From: Clostridia bacterium
GTDB lineage: Bacteria > Bacillota > Clostridia > Oscillospirales > CAG-272
DNA length: 64,000 nt
Reading direction: 5' to 3'
Assembly (NCBI GenBank): GCA_017547755.1
Contig: JAFYOX010000024.1
Coordinates: forward strand, 1 to 64,000
Part shown: piece by piece, positions 35,378-44,216 of the stretch
How the letters are laid out: each line of letters begins with the position of its first letter
Position numbering within the stretch: position 1 is the first letter of the stretch
Program-made: the position numbers and the translations under genes
The notes under the pieces: model-generated
What the model was told of the DNA's origin: nothing
Seen by the model: the letters and a program-made list of their open reading frames with translations, nothing else
Database searches by the model: none

Positions 35378-35414
35378 AAAAAATTGCGGGTCTGCCATTT
35401 CCGACAGACCCGCA
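35378..35414 (-). terminator. Terminator of the GH43-GH3 operon
   Basis: On the minus strand TGCGGGTCTG (35414-35405) pairs with CAGACCCGCA (35394-35385), followed by ATTTTTTG. Confidence 0.85.
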
Positions 35415-35444
35415 GACGGATATTATAACTTTATATAATCGCAA

Positions 35445-37700
35445 TTACTTGATCGTGATCATTTTCTGAATCCGGATATCCGACGCGGACGCACCGATCA
35501 GAATATTGAACTCACCCGGTTCGACCTTCCACTTGTTGTCAAGACCGTAGAGTTTGAACTCATCATAATCAAGAATAAAGGTAACGTCCTTCGTTTCTCC
35601 GGCACGAAGGGAGATTCTCTTGAACTTGCGGAGCAGGCGTTCGGCAATGACGACCGAGCATTCGCGGTCATTCACATAAAGCTGTACGACTTCATCCCCG
35701 TCCGTGTCACCGGTATTGGTCACGCGGAACGTAACTTCCTGCGTGAAACCGCCGAGAGAACGGATCTCAAGATCGGAATATTCGAACGTCGTGTAGGAAA
35801 GACCGTGACCGAAAATAAACAGGGGATCGAAATTGCCTTCCAGATAATGATCGGAACCGCCGGGCAGACGGGAGTAATAGCAGGGAAGCATTCCTTCGTC
35901 CTTCGGATACGATACGGTCAGACGACCCGCCGGATTGATGTCACCGGCAAGCGCTTCCACAATCGCTTTTGCACCGAATTCACCGCCGAATCCCGCAACA
36001 ACAATCGCCGCGCAGACTTCGGTTTCTGCGGAAAGATCGATCGCCTTGCCGTTTTCCAGAACGAGAACCACCGGCGTTCCGGTTTCCGCAACACGGAGGA
36101 TCAGTTCGCGCTGACGTCCGTTCAGAACCAGACGGCACCGGTCGGAACCCTCGCCGCTCGTTACATTGTTGTCACCGCAGACAAGAACAGCGACTTCCGC
36201 ATTCTTTGCCATAAGAACTGCATCGTCGATCATGTCGTTGATGTCGGAGTCGATCATCTTGGTAAGATGCGGCTGACCGTCAACGTAATGAACCGTTTCA
36301 CCATTCGAACGGGTGATCGCACAGCCGTCGCACTGATGGATCTCCGCATCCGGATAGCGGTCTCTGAGTTCGTCATAGACGGAACGGATGGTGTATCCGC
36401 GCGGAACGGAAGAGTATCCGCCGACTTTCTGCGCCGCAGAAGACGGACCGATCAGAGCGATCTTCGTGAACTTGTCCTTCAGCGGGAGAACGCCGTTGTT
36501 GGTGAGAAGAACGATGCCTTCTTCCGCCGCACGGAGAGAGATTTCCTTGTGCTTGTCACAGCGGATGACCGATTTGTATGCATTTTCATCCACATAGGGG
36601 TTTTCAAACAGACCGAGTTCGAACTTCATCTTCAGAATGCGCAGAACGGAATCGTCGATCCGCGCTTCGCTGATCTTGCCTTCCATGACAAAATCATAGA
36701 TGATTTCTTCCCATTCACGCGGTTCGAAGTCACAGCATCCCTGCATATCCAGCCCGCCGTTGATGGCGATCCGGACCGTATCCTTGACGCTGGTCGTAAG
36801 ATGATGCGCATGACGGATGCGCTTGACGCCGCACCAGTCCGCACGGGAAATACCGCGGAGTCCGAAGCGTTCCTTGAGAACTTCCTTGAGATAATGTTCA
36901 CTGCACACAACCGCGTCGCCGTCGATGCTGTTGTAGCTTGCCATGACATTGTAGGCACCGCCGCGCTTGATGCCGGCTTCAAAAACGGGGAGGTAGCTGG
37001 TTTCCACTTCACGCTGACCGACGCGTGCGGGAGCGCAGTTCAGACCGCCTTCCGGGATCCCGTGGACAACGTAATGCTTCGGTTCGGTGATGACGCTGTC
37101 GGGACGGGAAATATCGCCTTTCTGTTCCCCGGAAATGATCGCAACCGCCATTTCGGAGGAAAGACAGGTATCTTCGCCGAAGGTTTCTTCCGTTCTGCCC
37201 CAGCGAGGATCTCTGGCAACGTCAAGGTTCGGTGCAAGAATTTCATGATGTCCGAAAACACGGGATTCCGAAGCGATGCCATCCCCGATCTTGTTGACGA
37301 GATCGGGATCGAAGGTCTGGGAAAGCGTCAGCGGCACCGGGAAGATCGAGCATCCCGCAAAGCTCAGACCGTGCAGAGCTTCCGCAGTAAAGATCGCGGG
37401 AATTCCGAGACGGGTTTCTTCCACCATGTATTTCTGAACCTGGTTCTTGATTTCCGGCAGGGAATAGATATCGTGGATATATCCGATCCCGCGGTCGGCA
37501 ACCGTCGCGCGGAACTCTTCTTTCCTGAAGGTTTCACCGGGTTCCACAGTACAGGTCGAGGAACGGGGCTCCTTTTCTTCAAAGTATTCAACACCGCGAA
37601 GAATGTTGATCTGGGCGATCTTTTCTTCCAGTGTCATTTTCGAGAGCAGGTCTTTTGCACGGATCTCCGGAGAGAGTGCGGGATTCTTGTACTGATCCAT
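35445..37700 (-). CDS. GH3 beta-glycosidase
   Basis: A 751-aa GH3 enzyme with the usual three parts: a TIM-barrel domain (1-310), an alpha/beta sandwich (about 385-590) and a C-terminal fibronectin-III-like domain (about 650-750). Motifs: RDPRWGRTEETFGEDT, the KH motif in EPKHYVVHG, and the nucleophile Asp288 in ISRADWCGV (more often VSDW). EGSDRCRL near 520 is in the sandwich domain. There is no signal peptide. It likely hydrolyses beta-glucosides or beta-xylosides from imported oligosaccharides. It follows the GH43 gene by 34 bases, and the pair fits xylan or arabinoxylan breakdown. The AAAGGA site is 12 bases from the ATG. Confidence 0.92.
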   Translation of the reverse strand: MDQYKNPALSPEIRAKDLLSKMTLEEKIAQINILRGVEYFEEKEPRSSTCTVEPGETFRKEEFRATVADRGIGYIHDIYSLPEIKNQVQKYMVEETRLGIPAIFTAEALHGLSFAGCSIFPVPLTLSQTFDPDLVNKIGDGIASESRVFGHHEILAPNLDVARDPRWGRTEETFGEDTCLSSEMAVAIISGEQKGDISRPDSVITEPKHYVVHGIPEGGLNCAPARVGQREVETSYLPVFEAGIKRGGAYNVMASYNSIDGDAVVCSEHYLKEVLKERFGLRGISRADWCGVKRIRHAHHLTTSVKDTVRIAINGGLDMQGCCDFEPREWEEIIYDFVMEGKISEARIDDSVLRILKMKFELGLFENPYVDENAYKSVIRCDKHKEISLRAAEEGIVLLTNNGVLPLKDKFTKIALIGPSSAAQKVGGYSSVPRGYTIRSVYDELRDRYPDAEIHQCDGCAITRSNGETVHYVDGQPHLTKMIDSDINDMIDDAVLMAKNAEVAVLVCGDNNVTSGEGSDRCRLVLNGRQRELILRVAETGTPVVLVLENGKAIDLSAETEVCAAIVVAGFGGEFGAKAIVEALAGDINPAGRLTVSYPKDEGMLPCYYSRLPGGSDHYLEGNFDPLFIFGHGLSYTTFEYSDLEIRSLGGFTQEVTFRVTNTGDTDGDEVVQLYVNDRECSVVIAERLLRKFKRISLRAGETKDVTFILDYDEFKLYGLDNKWKVEPGEFNILIGASASDIRIQKMITIK

Positions 37701-37734
37701 AATGTATATTTATCCTTTCAAAGTATGATCGGTT

Positions 37735-38592
37735 TTATCTGCGGACGAGCCGGTCGCCCATATCTTCGATTTTCACGAAGCAGGGATGTTCCGAGCCGGA
37801 AGCATTGGGCGTATGGAAAGTAAGGTACAGACGGTCCTCTGCACGGAAAATCATGCCGTGACCGCCGTCGTCGGTAATGATGGGTTCCTGATGTTCAAAT
37901 TCGGATCCGAGTCTGCCGTCCGCGAATTTCACGGGAAGCACCACGTATCTTCCGTTGATGAACGAAGACCAGATCATGAACTGCTCTCCGGATTCCGAAC
38001 GGTACATGAAAGGACCGTCGGTAACATAGTTCCGGCCGCCGCCGAAAGGAATCGACTCCGCCCAGCCGGATTCGGATGCCCTGAACAGCAGAACCGGTTC
38101 GCTGACCGCGTGCGTCAGATCATCGCTCAGTTCTACATAACAGATGGTGCCGTCCGAAATCTGTGTATGTTCATGGCAGAACACCAGATACGGCGTTCCT
38201 GCCGGACTTACATAAAGGGTTCCGTCCAGACATTCCCATTCTGCGGGAGTCAGTTCCTTGTCACCATGCGGAACAAAGGGACCGAGCGGACTGTCCGCAC
38301 GAAGAATGTACGTTCCGTGCAGACCGCATTCACGGGTGAACGTTGCCAGCATATAGTACGCACCTTTGTAAACATGAACTTCCGGCGCCCAGTTGACACC
38401 GCGGTTCATTCCGAAACGAACGGAATCGAAACAGGGGATCGGATCGCTCCATGTTTCCATATCCTCGGACGTATACACATCAACCCCGCCGGTTCTGTTT
38501 CCGAAATTGGCAGCACGGGTACCGTACATATAAAAGATCCCATCCTCAAAGACCACAAAAGGGTCGCGGATGTTGATATCAGAACATTTCAT
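37735..38592 (-). CDS. GH43 beta-propeller glycosidase
   Basis: A 285-aa single-domain GH43-type enzyme. NIRDPFVVFEDG (base Asp), GVNWAPEVHVYKG (near 90), EWECLDGTLYVSP (acid Glu region), and GGGRNYVTDGPFMY fit the family of xylosidases and arabinofuranosidases. No signal peptide. The ATG at 38592 was chosen because the family motif begins ten residues later; the 54 codons upstream overlap the promoter. The ribosome site GAGG is 11 bases off. Operon with the GH3 gene downstream. Confidence 0.87.
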   Translation of the reverse strand: MKCSDINIRDPFVVFEDGIFYMYGTRAANFGNRTGGVDVYTSEDMETWSDPIPCFDSVRFGMNRGVNWAPEVHVYKGAYYMLATFTRECGLHGTYILRADSPLGPFVPHGDKELTPAEWECLDGTLYVSPAGTPYLVFCHEHTQISDGTICYVELSDDLTHAVSEPVLLFRASESGWAESIPFGGGRNYVTDGPFMYRSESGEQFMIWSSFINGRYVVLPVKFADGRLGSEFEHQEPIITDDGGHGMIFRAEDRLYLTFHTPNASGSEHPCFVKIEDMGDRLVRR

Positions 38593-38637
38593 AATTTTCT
38601 TTTCCTCTTTCTTTGCGATACGGAATTCAATAGTTTC

Positions 38638-38666
38638 ATCATACTGTGCCTCACGGGATTTGTCAA
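38638..38666 (-). promoter_or_regulatory. Promoter of the GH43-GH3 operon
   Basis: Minus strand TTGACA (38666-38661), 17-base spacer, TATGAT (38643-38638). Confidence 0.75.
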
Positions 38667-38759
38667 GTGCTCTCTCCCGAAAAGTTCCGATTTCTCCGGG
38701 AATCCGCAGAAAATCGCACAATTCCGAAAAGGAAACCGGCTTGTCCGGACACAAAAGGA

Positions 38760-38788
38760 TTGCACCGCCGCCGGAAATGTGATATAAT
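38760..38788 (+). promoter_or_regulatory. Promoter of the dehydrogenase gene
   Basis: TTGCAC (38760-38765), 17-base spacer, TATAAT (38783-38788), 41 bases before the ATG at 38829. It is back to back with the GH43 promoter. Confidence 0.7.
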
Positions 38789-38828
38789 CCGGTTAACTTA
38801 CTTATAAACGATTCAAAAAAGAGGAAAT

Positions 38829-39881
38829 ATGCTTACCTATACCTACATCTCCAAAGGAAAATTCGAACTGACCGAAAAGCCGAAACCGACGCTTCTGCAT
38901 GAACGCGATGTGATCGTCCGTGTCACACTTGCAAGTATCTGCTCCAGTGATCTGCACATCCGCCACGGCAGTGTACCGCGTGCAGTCGAGGGAATCACCG
39001 TCGGTCATGAAATGGTCGGCATTGTGGAAGAAACCGGTTCCGCAGTCACTCATGTAAAACCCGGCGACCGTGTCACGGTAAACGTGGAGACCTTCTGCGG
39101 CGAATGTTTCTTCTGCAAAAAGGGATTTGTCAACAACTGCACCGACAAAAACGGCGGATGGGCGCTGGGATGCCGGATCGACGGCGGTCAGGCGGAATAC
39201 GTCCGCGTACCGTTCGCGGATCAGGGTCTGAATAAGATCCCGGACAACGTGACCGACCGTCAGGCACTGTTTGTCGGCGACGTTCTCGCCACGGGATACT
39301 GGGCGGCAAAAATCTCGGAGATCACCGAAGAAGACACCGTTCTGATCATCGGCGCGGGACCCACGGGAATCTGCACGCTTCTCTGTGTGATGCTGAAAAA
39401 TCCGAAACGCATCATCGTCTGCGAAAAGGACGAAAACCGTCTCCGGTTCGTCAGAAAGCATTATCCTTCCGTTCTGACCGTCCGTCCCGAAGACTGTGCG
39501 GATTATGTCCGTCAAAACAGCGACCACGGCGGCGCGGATGTGGTGCTTGAAGCGGCAGGAGCAGACTCCACCTTCCGTCTTGCATGGGAATGCGCGCGTC
39601 CGAATGCCGTTGTCACGGTGGTCGCGCTGTATGACCGTGACCAGATCCTGCCTCTGCCCGAAATGTACGGCAAAAATCTGATTTTCAAGACCGGCGGTGT
39701 GGACGGATGCGACTGCGAAGAAACGCTCCGTCTGATTTCCGAAGGAAAAATCGACACGGAACCGCTGATCACCCATACCTGTACGCTTGCGGAGATCGCT
39801 GAAGCGTACGAACTTTTTGAAAAGAAACTTGACGGGGTGATGAAGATCGCGGTGGAATGCGGTCATGTTCATAATCCTTAA
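38829..39881 (+). CDS. Zinc-dependent medium-chain alcohol dehydrogenase
   Basis: A 350-aa MDR enzyme. Catalytic zinc ligands Cys38 (ASICSSDLH), His60 and Glu61 (VGHEMVG), structural zinc Cys90/93/96/104, and the nucleotide-binding VLIIGAGPTGI near 170 are all present. The family includes sorbitol, threonine and sugar-alcohol dehydrogenases that use NAD. First gene of a plus-strand cluster with an amidohydrolase, a sugar isomerase, two UroD-like proteins and GH39, so a sugar or polyol substrate is likely. AGAGG lies before the ATG. Confidence 0.9.
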   Translation: MLTYTYISKGKFELTEKPKPTLLHERDVIVRVTLASICSSDLHIRHGSVPRAVEGITVGHEMVGIVEETGSAVTHVKPGDRVTVNVETFCGECFFCKKGFVNNCTDKNGGWALGCRIDGGQAEYVRVPFADQGLNKIPDNVTDRQALFVGDVLATGYWAAKISEITEEDTVLIIGAGPTGICTLLCVMLKNPKRIIVCEKDENRLRFVRKHYPSVLTVRPEDCADYVRQNSDHGGADVVLEAAGADSTFRLAWECARPNAVVTVVALYDRDQILPLPEMYGKNLIFKTGGVDGCDCEETLRLISEGKIDTEPLITHTCTLAEIAEAYELFEKKLDGVMKIAVECGHVHNP

Positions 39882-39925
39882 ATCATAAGAAAGGCGGCGA
39901 AAAATCCGCAGGAAAGGTGATCCAT

Positions 39926-40822
39926 ATGTTTTTTGATATTCATGCCCATATGTACAAATACCCCTATCCCACCGAAACCGGACAATACCTCATGTCCACG
40001 CCGGAACAGGTCGCAGAACGCTATCGGGAACTTGAGATCACCGGTGCGGCAATCCTTCCGATTCTCGGTCCCGAGCTGTATGTCCCGCAGTCCGTCGGCG
40101 AAGTCATCGATATGGCAAATGCCTCTGACGGAAAATACGTCGCCTTCTGCAATGTCGATCCGCGTGCATTGACCAATTCGTCCGATGCACCGCTCGGGAT
40201 TCTCCTGGAACATTACAAAAACCTGGGATGCCGCGGTGTCGGAGAAGTCATGCCCAACCTTCCGTGGGAAGATCCTCTGCTCCGGAACCTTCTGAAATGC
40301 ACGGAAAAAGCCGGTCTTCCGCTTCTTTTTGATATGACCGGCCGCCTCGGATGCAGTTACGGCATCTACGATGATCCCGGCATGCCGCAGCTGGAACGCT
40401 GTCTGGAACGTTATCCGGATCTGATCTTCATCGGTCACGGTCCCGCGTTCTGGGCGGAGATCTCCGTTCTGCGTGATCCCGCCGACCGGACGGGATATCC
40501 GGCTTATCCGGTCATCGGAGAGGGAAGAGTGGCGGATCTGATGCGGAAATACCCCAATCTGTGGGTGGATCTGTCCGCGGGAAGCGGTGCCAATGCCATG
40601 ATGCGTGATATGGAATATGCCGGACACTTCCTCAGAGAATTCCACGAAAGAGTTCTGTTCGGCACGGATCTCTGTTACTGCGACCAGCGCATCCCGCAGC
40701 CGCAGATTCTGAAAAATCTGCTGTCCGACGGAAGTCTGACACAGGATATGTTCGATGCCATCGCCAGAAACAATGCTTACCGTCTGCTTGGGATCCATCC
40801 CGACGGAGCAGAAATCGAATAG
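39926..40822 (+). CDS. Amidohydrolase-2 family metal-dependent hydrolase
   Basis: A 298-aa TIM-barrel hydrolase. FFDIHAHMY (HxH), LLFDMTG, FIGHGPAFW and VLFGTDLCY are the metal-binding motifs of PF04909, which includes decarboxylases and lactonases. The start is the ATG at 39926 after GGAAAGG, 8 bases upstream; a GTG 9 bases earlier is less likely. It follows the dehydrogenase by 44 bases. With a dehydrogenase and a sugar isomerase it could open a sugar lactone, as proposed for related family members; this is inference. Confidence 0.85.
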   Translation: MFFDIHAHMYKYPYPTETGQYLMSTPEQVAERYRELEITGAAILPILGPELYVPQSVGEVIDMANASDGKYVAFCNVDPRALTNSSDAPLGILLEHYKNLGCRGVGEVMPNLPWEDPLLRNLLKCTEKAGLPLLFDMTGRLGCSYGIYDDPGMPQLERCLERYPDLIFIGHGPAFWAEISVLRDPADRTGYPAYPVIGEGRVADLMRKYPNLWVDLSAGSGANAMMRDMEYAGHFLREFHERVLFGTDLCYCDQRIPQPQILKNLLSDGSLTQDMFDAIARNNAYRLLGIHPDGAEIE

Positions 40823-40833
40823 TACTGCCGAAT

Positions 40834-40876
40834 AACAGCAGAAGACAGATCGTTTGCGTTTTTGTCTCCTGCTGTT
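40834..40876 (+). terminator. Terminator or attenuator hairpin
   Basis: AACAGCAGAAGACA pairs with TGTCTCCTGCTGTT with one mismatch, then TCTTTC. The tail is not a strong T run, so it may be partial. Confidence 0.55.
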
Positions 40877-40903
40877 TCTTTCGCAGATTAAGGAATATTT
40901 GCA

Positions 40904-40940
40904 TAAACCGCTTGCAAAAAAGCAACGTCTGTTATATAAT
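40904..40940 (+). promoter_or_regulatory. Promoter with cre-like overlap
   Basis: TTGCAA (40912-40917), 17-base spacer, TATAAT (40935-40940). The bases ATAAACCGCTTGCA just before and across the -35 match the cre consensus except at two fixed positions. Confidence 0.6.
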
Positions 40941-40991
40941 TACAACAAAAGAAGAACGAAAAAATCAAATCACAGAAAGGATCACACGACC

Positions 40992-41771
40992 ATGAAAATC
41001 GGTGTATGTACATCTCCGGACAAGCTTCCTCTCCTTACGGAACTGAAATATGACTATTTTGAAGCCTGCTTCAGCTGGCTGGCGGATCTGAGCGAAGATG
41101 ATTTCCGTGCACAGACAGCGCTTGTTGAAAAATATCCTCTCGCTGGGGAAGTCTACAACATCTTTTTCCGCGGCGGGACACAGCTCTACGCTCCCGACGG
41201 CAATCAGGATCCGCTCCTGCGTGAAGTCGACGCCTACGCGGAAAAGGGATTCAGCCGCGCTGCCGTATGGGGAGGCAAAATTGCCGTCATCGGAAGCGGT
41301 TTTGTCCGCGGTCTCCGAGACGATATGACCCGTGAAGAGACCGACCGTCAGTTTGCCCGTGTCCTGAACGTCTGCGGTGAAGCGGCATCCCGTCACGGAA
41401 TGAAGATCGTCGTGGAACCGCTGTCCCGCAACGAATGCAATTATATCCACACCATGGAAGAAGGCGCTGCTGCCGCACGTGCGGCGGATCATCCGGCGGT
41501 CGGTGTTCTGGCGGATTTCTATCATCATGCAAAAAACGGCGATGATCTGGACGCACTGCCGCAGTATGCCGATCTGCTGTATCATACCCATTATGCACGC
41601 CTCTGTGACCGCGGTGTTCCGCAGGAAGAAGACCGCAGCCAGCTCCTTCGTCTGGCGGAACTTCTGAAACAGTGTCCGAAAGCGGAACGGATCAGTCTGG
41701 AATGCAGCTGGGGTGCCGATTTTGATGCCGCGGTACGCTCCGCAAGAAAAATCATGGAAATCTTCAGATAA
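40992..41771 (+). CDS. Sugar phosphate isomerase/epimerase (xylose-isomerase-like TIM barrel)
   Basis: A 259-aa protein of the AP-endonuclease-2/xylose isomerase-like fold. IGVCTSPDKLPLL at the start, MKIVVEPLSRNECNYIH (catalytic Glu) near 142, VGVLADFYHHAK and RISLECSWG near the end fit the group that isomerises or epimerises sugars such as tagatose or hydroxypyruvate derivatives. AAAGGA lies 10 bases before the ATG at 40992; the 46 codons upstream overlap the promoter. It leads, or joins, the run with UroD-like and GH39 genes. Confidence 0.85.
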   Translation: MKIGVCTSPDKLPLLTELKYDYFEACFSWLADLSEDDFRAQTALVEKYPLAGEVYNIFFRGGTQLYAPDGNQDPLLREVDAYAEKGFSRAAVWGGKIAVIGSGFVRGLRDDMTREETDRQFARVLNVCGEAASRHGMKIVVEPLSRNECNYIHTMEEGAAAARAADHPAVGVLADFYHHAKNGDDLDALPQYADLLYHTHYARLCDRGVPQEEDRSQLLRLAELLKQCPKAERISLECSWGADFDAAVRSARKIMEIFR

Positions 41772-41783
41772 GGAATTTGCGAT

Positions 41784-42785
41784 ATGACCAACAGAGAACG
41801 CTTTCAGGCGGTATTGCATTTTGAAAAGCCGGACGACCGCCTTCCCATGATCGAATGGGCATCCTGGTGGGGAGAAACCATTCAGGCATGGCAGAATCAG
41901 GGGCTGTCCAGAGAGATCTCCTATGGAGACATCGCACCGTCTCTCGGACTGGATCAGCACATGCAGTTCTGGCTTCCTCACCGTGCAGGAAACTGTCCGC
42001 AGCCGAAATTCCACGGCGGCCCGATCATGGAAACCGAGGAAGATTACGAAAATCTTCTTCCATACTTATATCCCGAACACGGTCCGGACGGACAGCTGGA
42101 AGCCATGCGCCGTCTGAAGCCGCAGCATGATGCCGGAGAATTCCCGATCTGGTTCTCCCTCGACGGCGGTTTCTGGTTCCCGCGCACTCTGCTCGGGATC
42201 GAAAATCATCTGTATTCCTTCTATGACTGCCCGGAACTCTACCACCGGATTCTTGACGACCTTGCCGACTACCAGATCCGGCAGATCGAACGGATCTACG
42301 AAATCCTGACACCGGACTTCATGACATTCGGCGAAGACATGAGCTACAACAACGGCCCCATGATCTCCGAAAACTGCTTCAACGAATTTCTGGCACCGTA
42401 TTACCGGAAAGTGATCCCTGTCATTCAGTCGCACGGAACCAAGGTCATCGTGGACACCGACGGCGACGTATCGAAAATGATCCCATGGATGAAAAACGTG
42501 GGGATCGAAGGCGTCCTTCCGCTCGAACGGCAGGCAGGCGTGGACATTGCCGCCCTGCGGGAAGCCTATCCGGACTTTCTGTTCATCGGCGCGTTCGACA
42601 AAATGACGATGCGCCGCAGTACGGAAGCCATGCGCGGTGAATTCGAACGGCTCCTTCCCGTCATGAAGACCAGCGGCTTCATCCCGAGCGTTGACCATCA
42701 GACTCCTCCGGACTGTCCGCTGGAACGGTATCACGATTATGTTGCCTTACTGGAAGAATACGCTGTCAGAGCGGTAAAAGAATAA
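41784..42785 (+). CDS. UroD-family protein
   Basis: A 333-aa member of the uroporphyrinogen decarboxylase superfamily: MTNRERFQAVLHFEKPDD at the N-terminus is the family signature, with FGEDMSYNNGPMISENCFNEFLAPYYRKVI and VDTDGDVSKMIPWMKNVGI. The zinc HxC motif of corrinoid-type methyltransferases is absent: where it is expected, VDTDG appears. Its start is 12 bases after the sugar isomerase stop, with GH39 28 bases downstream. The substrate is unknown; context says carbohydrate. Confidence 0.8.
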   Translation: MTNRERFQAVLHFEKPDDRLPMIEWASWWGETIQAWQNQGLSREISYGDIAPSLGLDQHMQFWLPHRAGNCPQPKFHGGPIMETEEDYENLLPYLYPEHGPDGQLEAMRRLKPQHDAGEFPIWFSLDGGFWFPRTLLGIENHLYSFYDCPELYHRILDDLADYQIRQIERIYEILTPDFMTFGEDMSYNNGPMISENCFNEFLAPYYRKVIPVIQSHGTKVIVDTDGDVSKMIPWMKNVGIEGVLPLERQAGVDIAALREAYPDFLFIGAFDKMTMRRSTEAMRGEFERLLPVMKTSGFIPSVDHQTPPDCPLERYHDYVALLEEYAVRAVKE

Positions 42786-42813
42786 AATTAAATTTAAAAT
42801 AAGGAGAACATCT

Positions 42814-44151
42814 ATGGAACAGATCACCGTCAATTTTTCCAATATCACAGGTCCAATCAAGCCGATGCACTCGGTAAATAACGGTCCTGCCGGTTCCAGA
42901 GTCCGCGGAACCTCCAATTTTGACACCTATGCCGCAGCCGGAATCCCCTTTGCCCGGAACCATGACGCCTCCTTCTACTCCGGATACGGCGGAGAACATA
43001 CCGTAGACGTCCACCGTATCTTCCGGAACTTTGACGCCGACGAAAACGATCCCGCATCGTATATTTTCGCGCCTACCGACCGTTATGTGGCGGATGTCAT
43101 CGAATGCGGAACGAAAGTCTTCTACCGTCTCGGCGCCACCATCGAACACGGCTACAAGTTCGGCACCTATGCGCCGAAGGATTTTGCCAAGTGGGCAAGA
43201 ATCTGCGAACATATCATCCGTCACTACAACGAAGGCTGGGCGGACGGTTTCCATTACGGCATCGAATACTGGGAAATCTGGAACGAACCCGACTGCCGCA
43301 ATGCCGACGGTTCCAATCCCTGCTGGCAGGGAACGGACGAACAGTTCACAGATCTGTTCATTACCACACTCCGTCATCTGAAAACCTGCTTCCCGGATCT
43401 GAAGATCGGCGGTCCCGCGCTGTGCAGCTCCTGGAACGACGCATGGAACAAGCGCATCTTTGATGCAGTCAAAGAATCCGGTCTGCCGTTCGACTTCTTC
43501 TCCTTCCACGGATATACGAAATACCCGGCAGATTACCGTCTGCAGGCAGAAAGAGCCCGGAAAGCACTGGATGAATACGGTTTCACCGATACCGAAATCA
43601 TCCTGAACGAATGGAACTACATCAAGGGATGGCTGAACGAAGACTGGAAATACTCCCTGCGGATGGAAAAGGGACTGAAGGGCGCATCCTTCATCACCGC
43701 TTCCATGATCTGCGCGCAGGATTCTCCCATGACCCACTTCATGTACTACGACGCAAGACCCTGCGGCATGAACGGCATGTACGACACCGACACCCTGCTT
43801 CCGCTGAAGGGTTACTATCCGTTCCCCATGTACAACGAACTCTACAAGATCGGTTCCGAAGCAGAAGTTCCCGCACAGACCGGCAATATCTATGCGCTTG
43901 CCGCCGCTTCTGATGCAAAATGCGCCGTTCTTCTGACCAATTACACCGACGATGACACCGCTCCTGCCGCAGAAGTCAAACTCTCCCTCACGGGTCTTCC
44001 GGCAGGCACATGGAAGATCTCCTACCGTCTTCTTGACGCGGAACACGACTGCACTCTGGTACGCGAAGAAAAAACGACCGTTTCCGATGCTGTTTCCTAT
44101 GTAACTCTGCCGCTGTTCGGAACCGTGCTTGTATCGCTCGAAAAGGAATGA
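42814..44151 (+). CDS. GH39-like glycoside hydrolase
   Basis: A 445-aa clan GH-A enzyme. The acid/base Glu158 lies in YWEIWNEPD and the nucleophile Glu266 in IILNEWNY. The N-terminal SVNNGPAGSR and TNYARNHDASFYSG-like stretch and the C-terminal beta-sandwich (380-445) fit GH39 beta-xylosidases and iduronidases. No signal peptide. AAGGAG precedes the ATG by 7 bases. It sits between two UroD-like genes in one operon. Confidence 0.88.
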   Translation: MEQITVNFSNITGPIKPMHSVNNGPAGSRVRGTSNFDTYAAAGIPFARNHDASFYSGYGGEHTVDVHRIFRNFDADENDPASYIFAPTDRYVADVIECGTKVFYRLGATIEHGYKFGTYAPKDFAKWARICEHIIRHYNEGWADGFHYGIEYWEIWNEPDCRNADGSNPCWQGTDEQFTDLFITTLRHLKTCFPDLKIGGPALCSSWNDAWNKRIFDAVKESGLPFDFFSFHGYTKYPADYRLQAERARKALDEYGFTDTEIILNEWNYIKGWLNEDWKYSLRMEKGLKGASFITASMICAQDSPMTHFMYYDARPCGMNGMYDTDTLLPLKGYYPFPMYNELYKIGSEAEVPAQTGNIYALAAASDAKCAVLLTNYTDDDTAPAAEVKLSLTGLPAGTWKISYRLLDAEHDCTLVREEKTTVSDAVSYVTLPLFGTVLVSLEKE

Positions 44152-44216
44152 TCCGTCCGGCAAAGACGGTTTCTCCCGTACATTGAAGAAAAACGGAAAG
44201 ACAAAGGAACAGAACC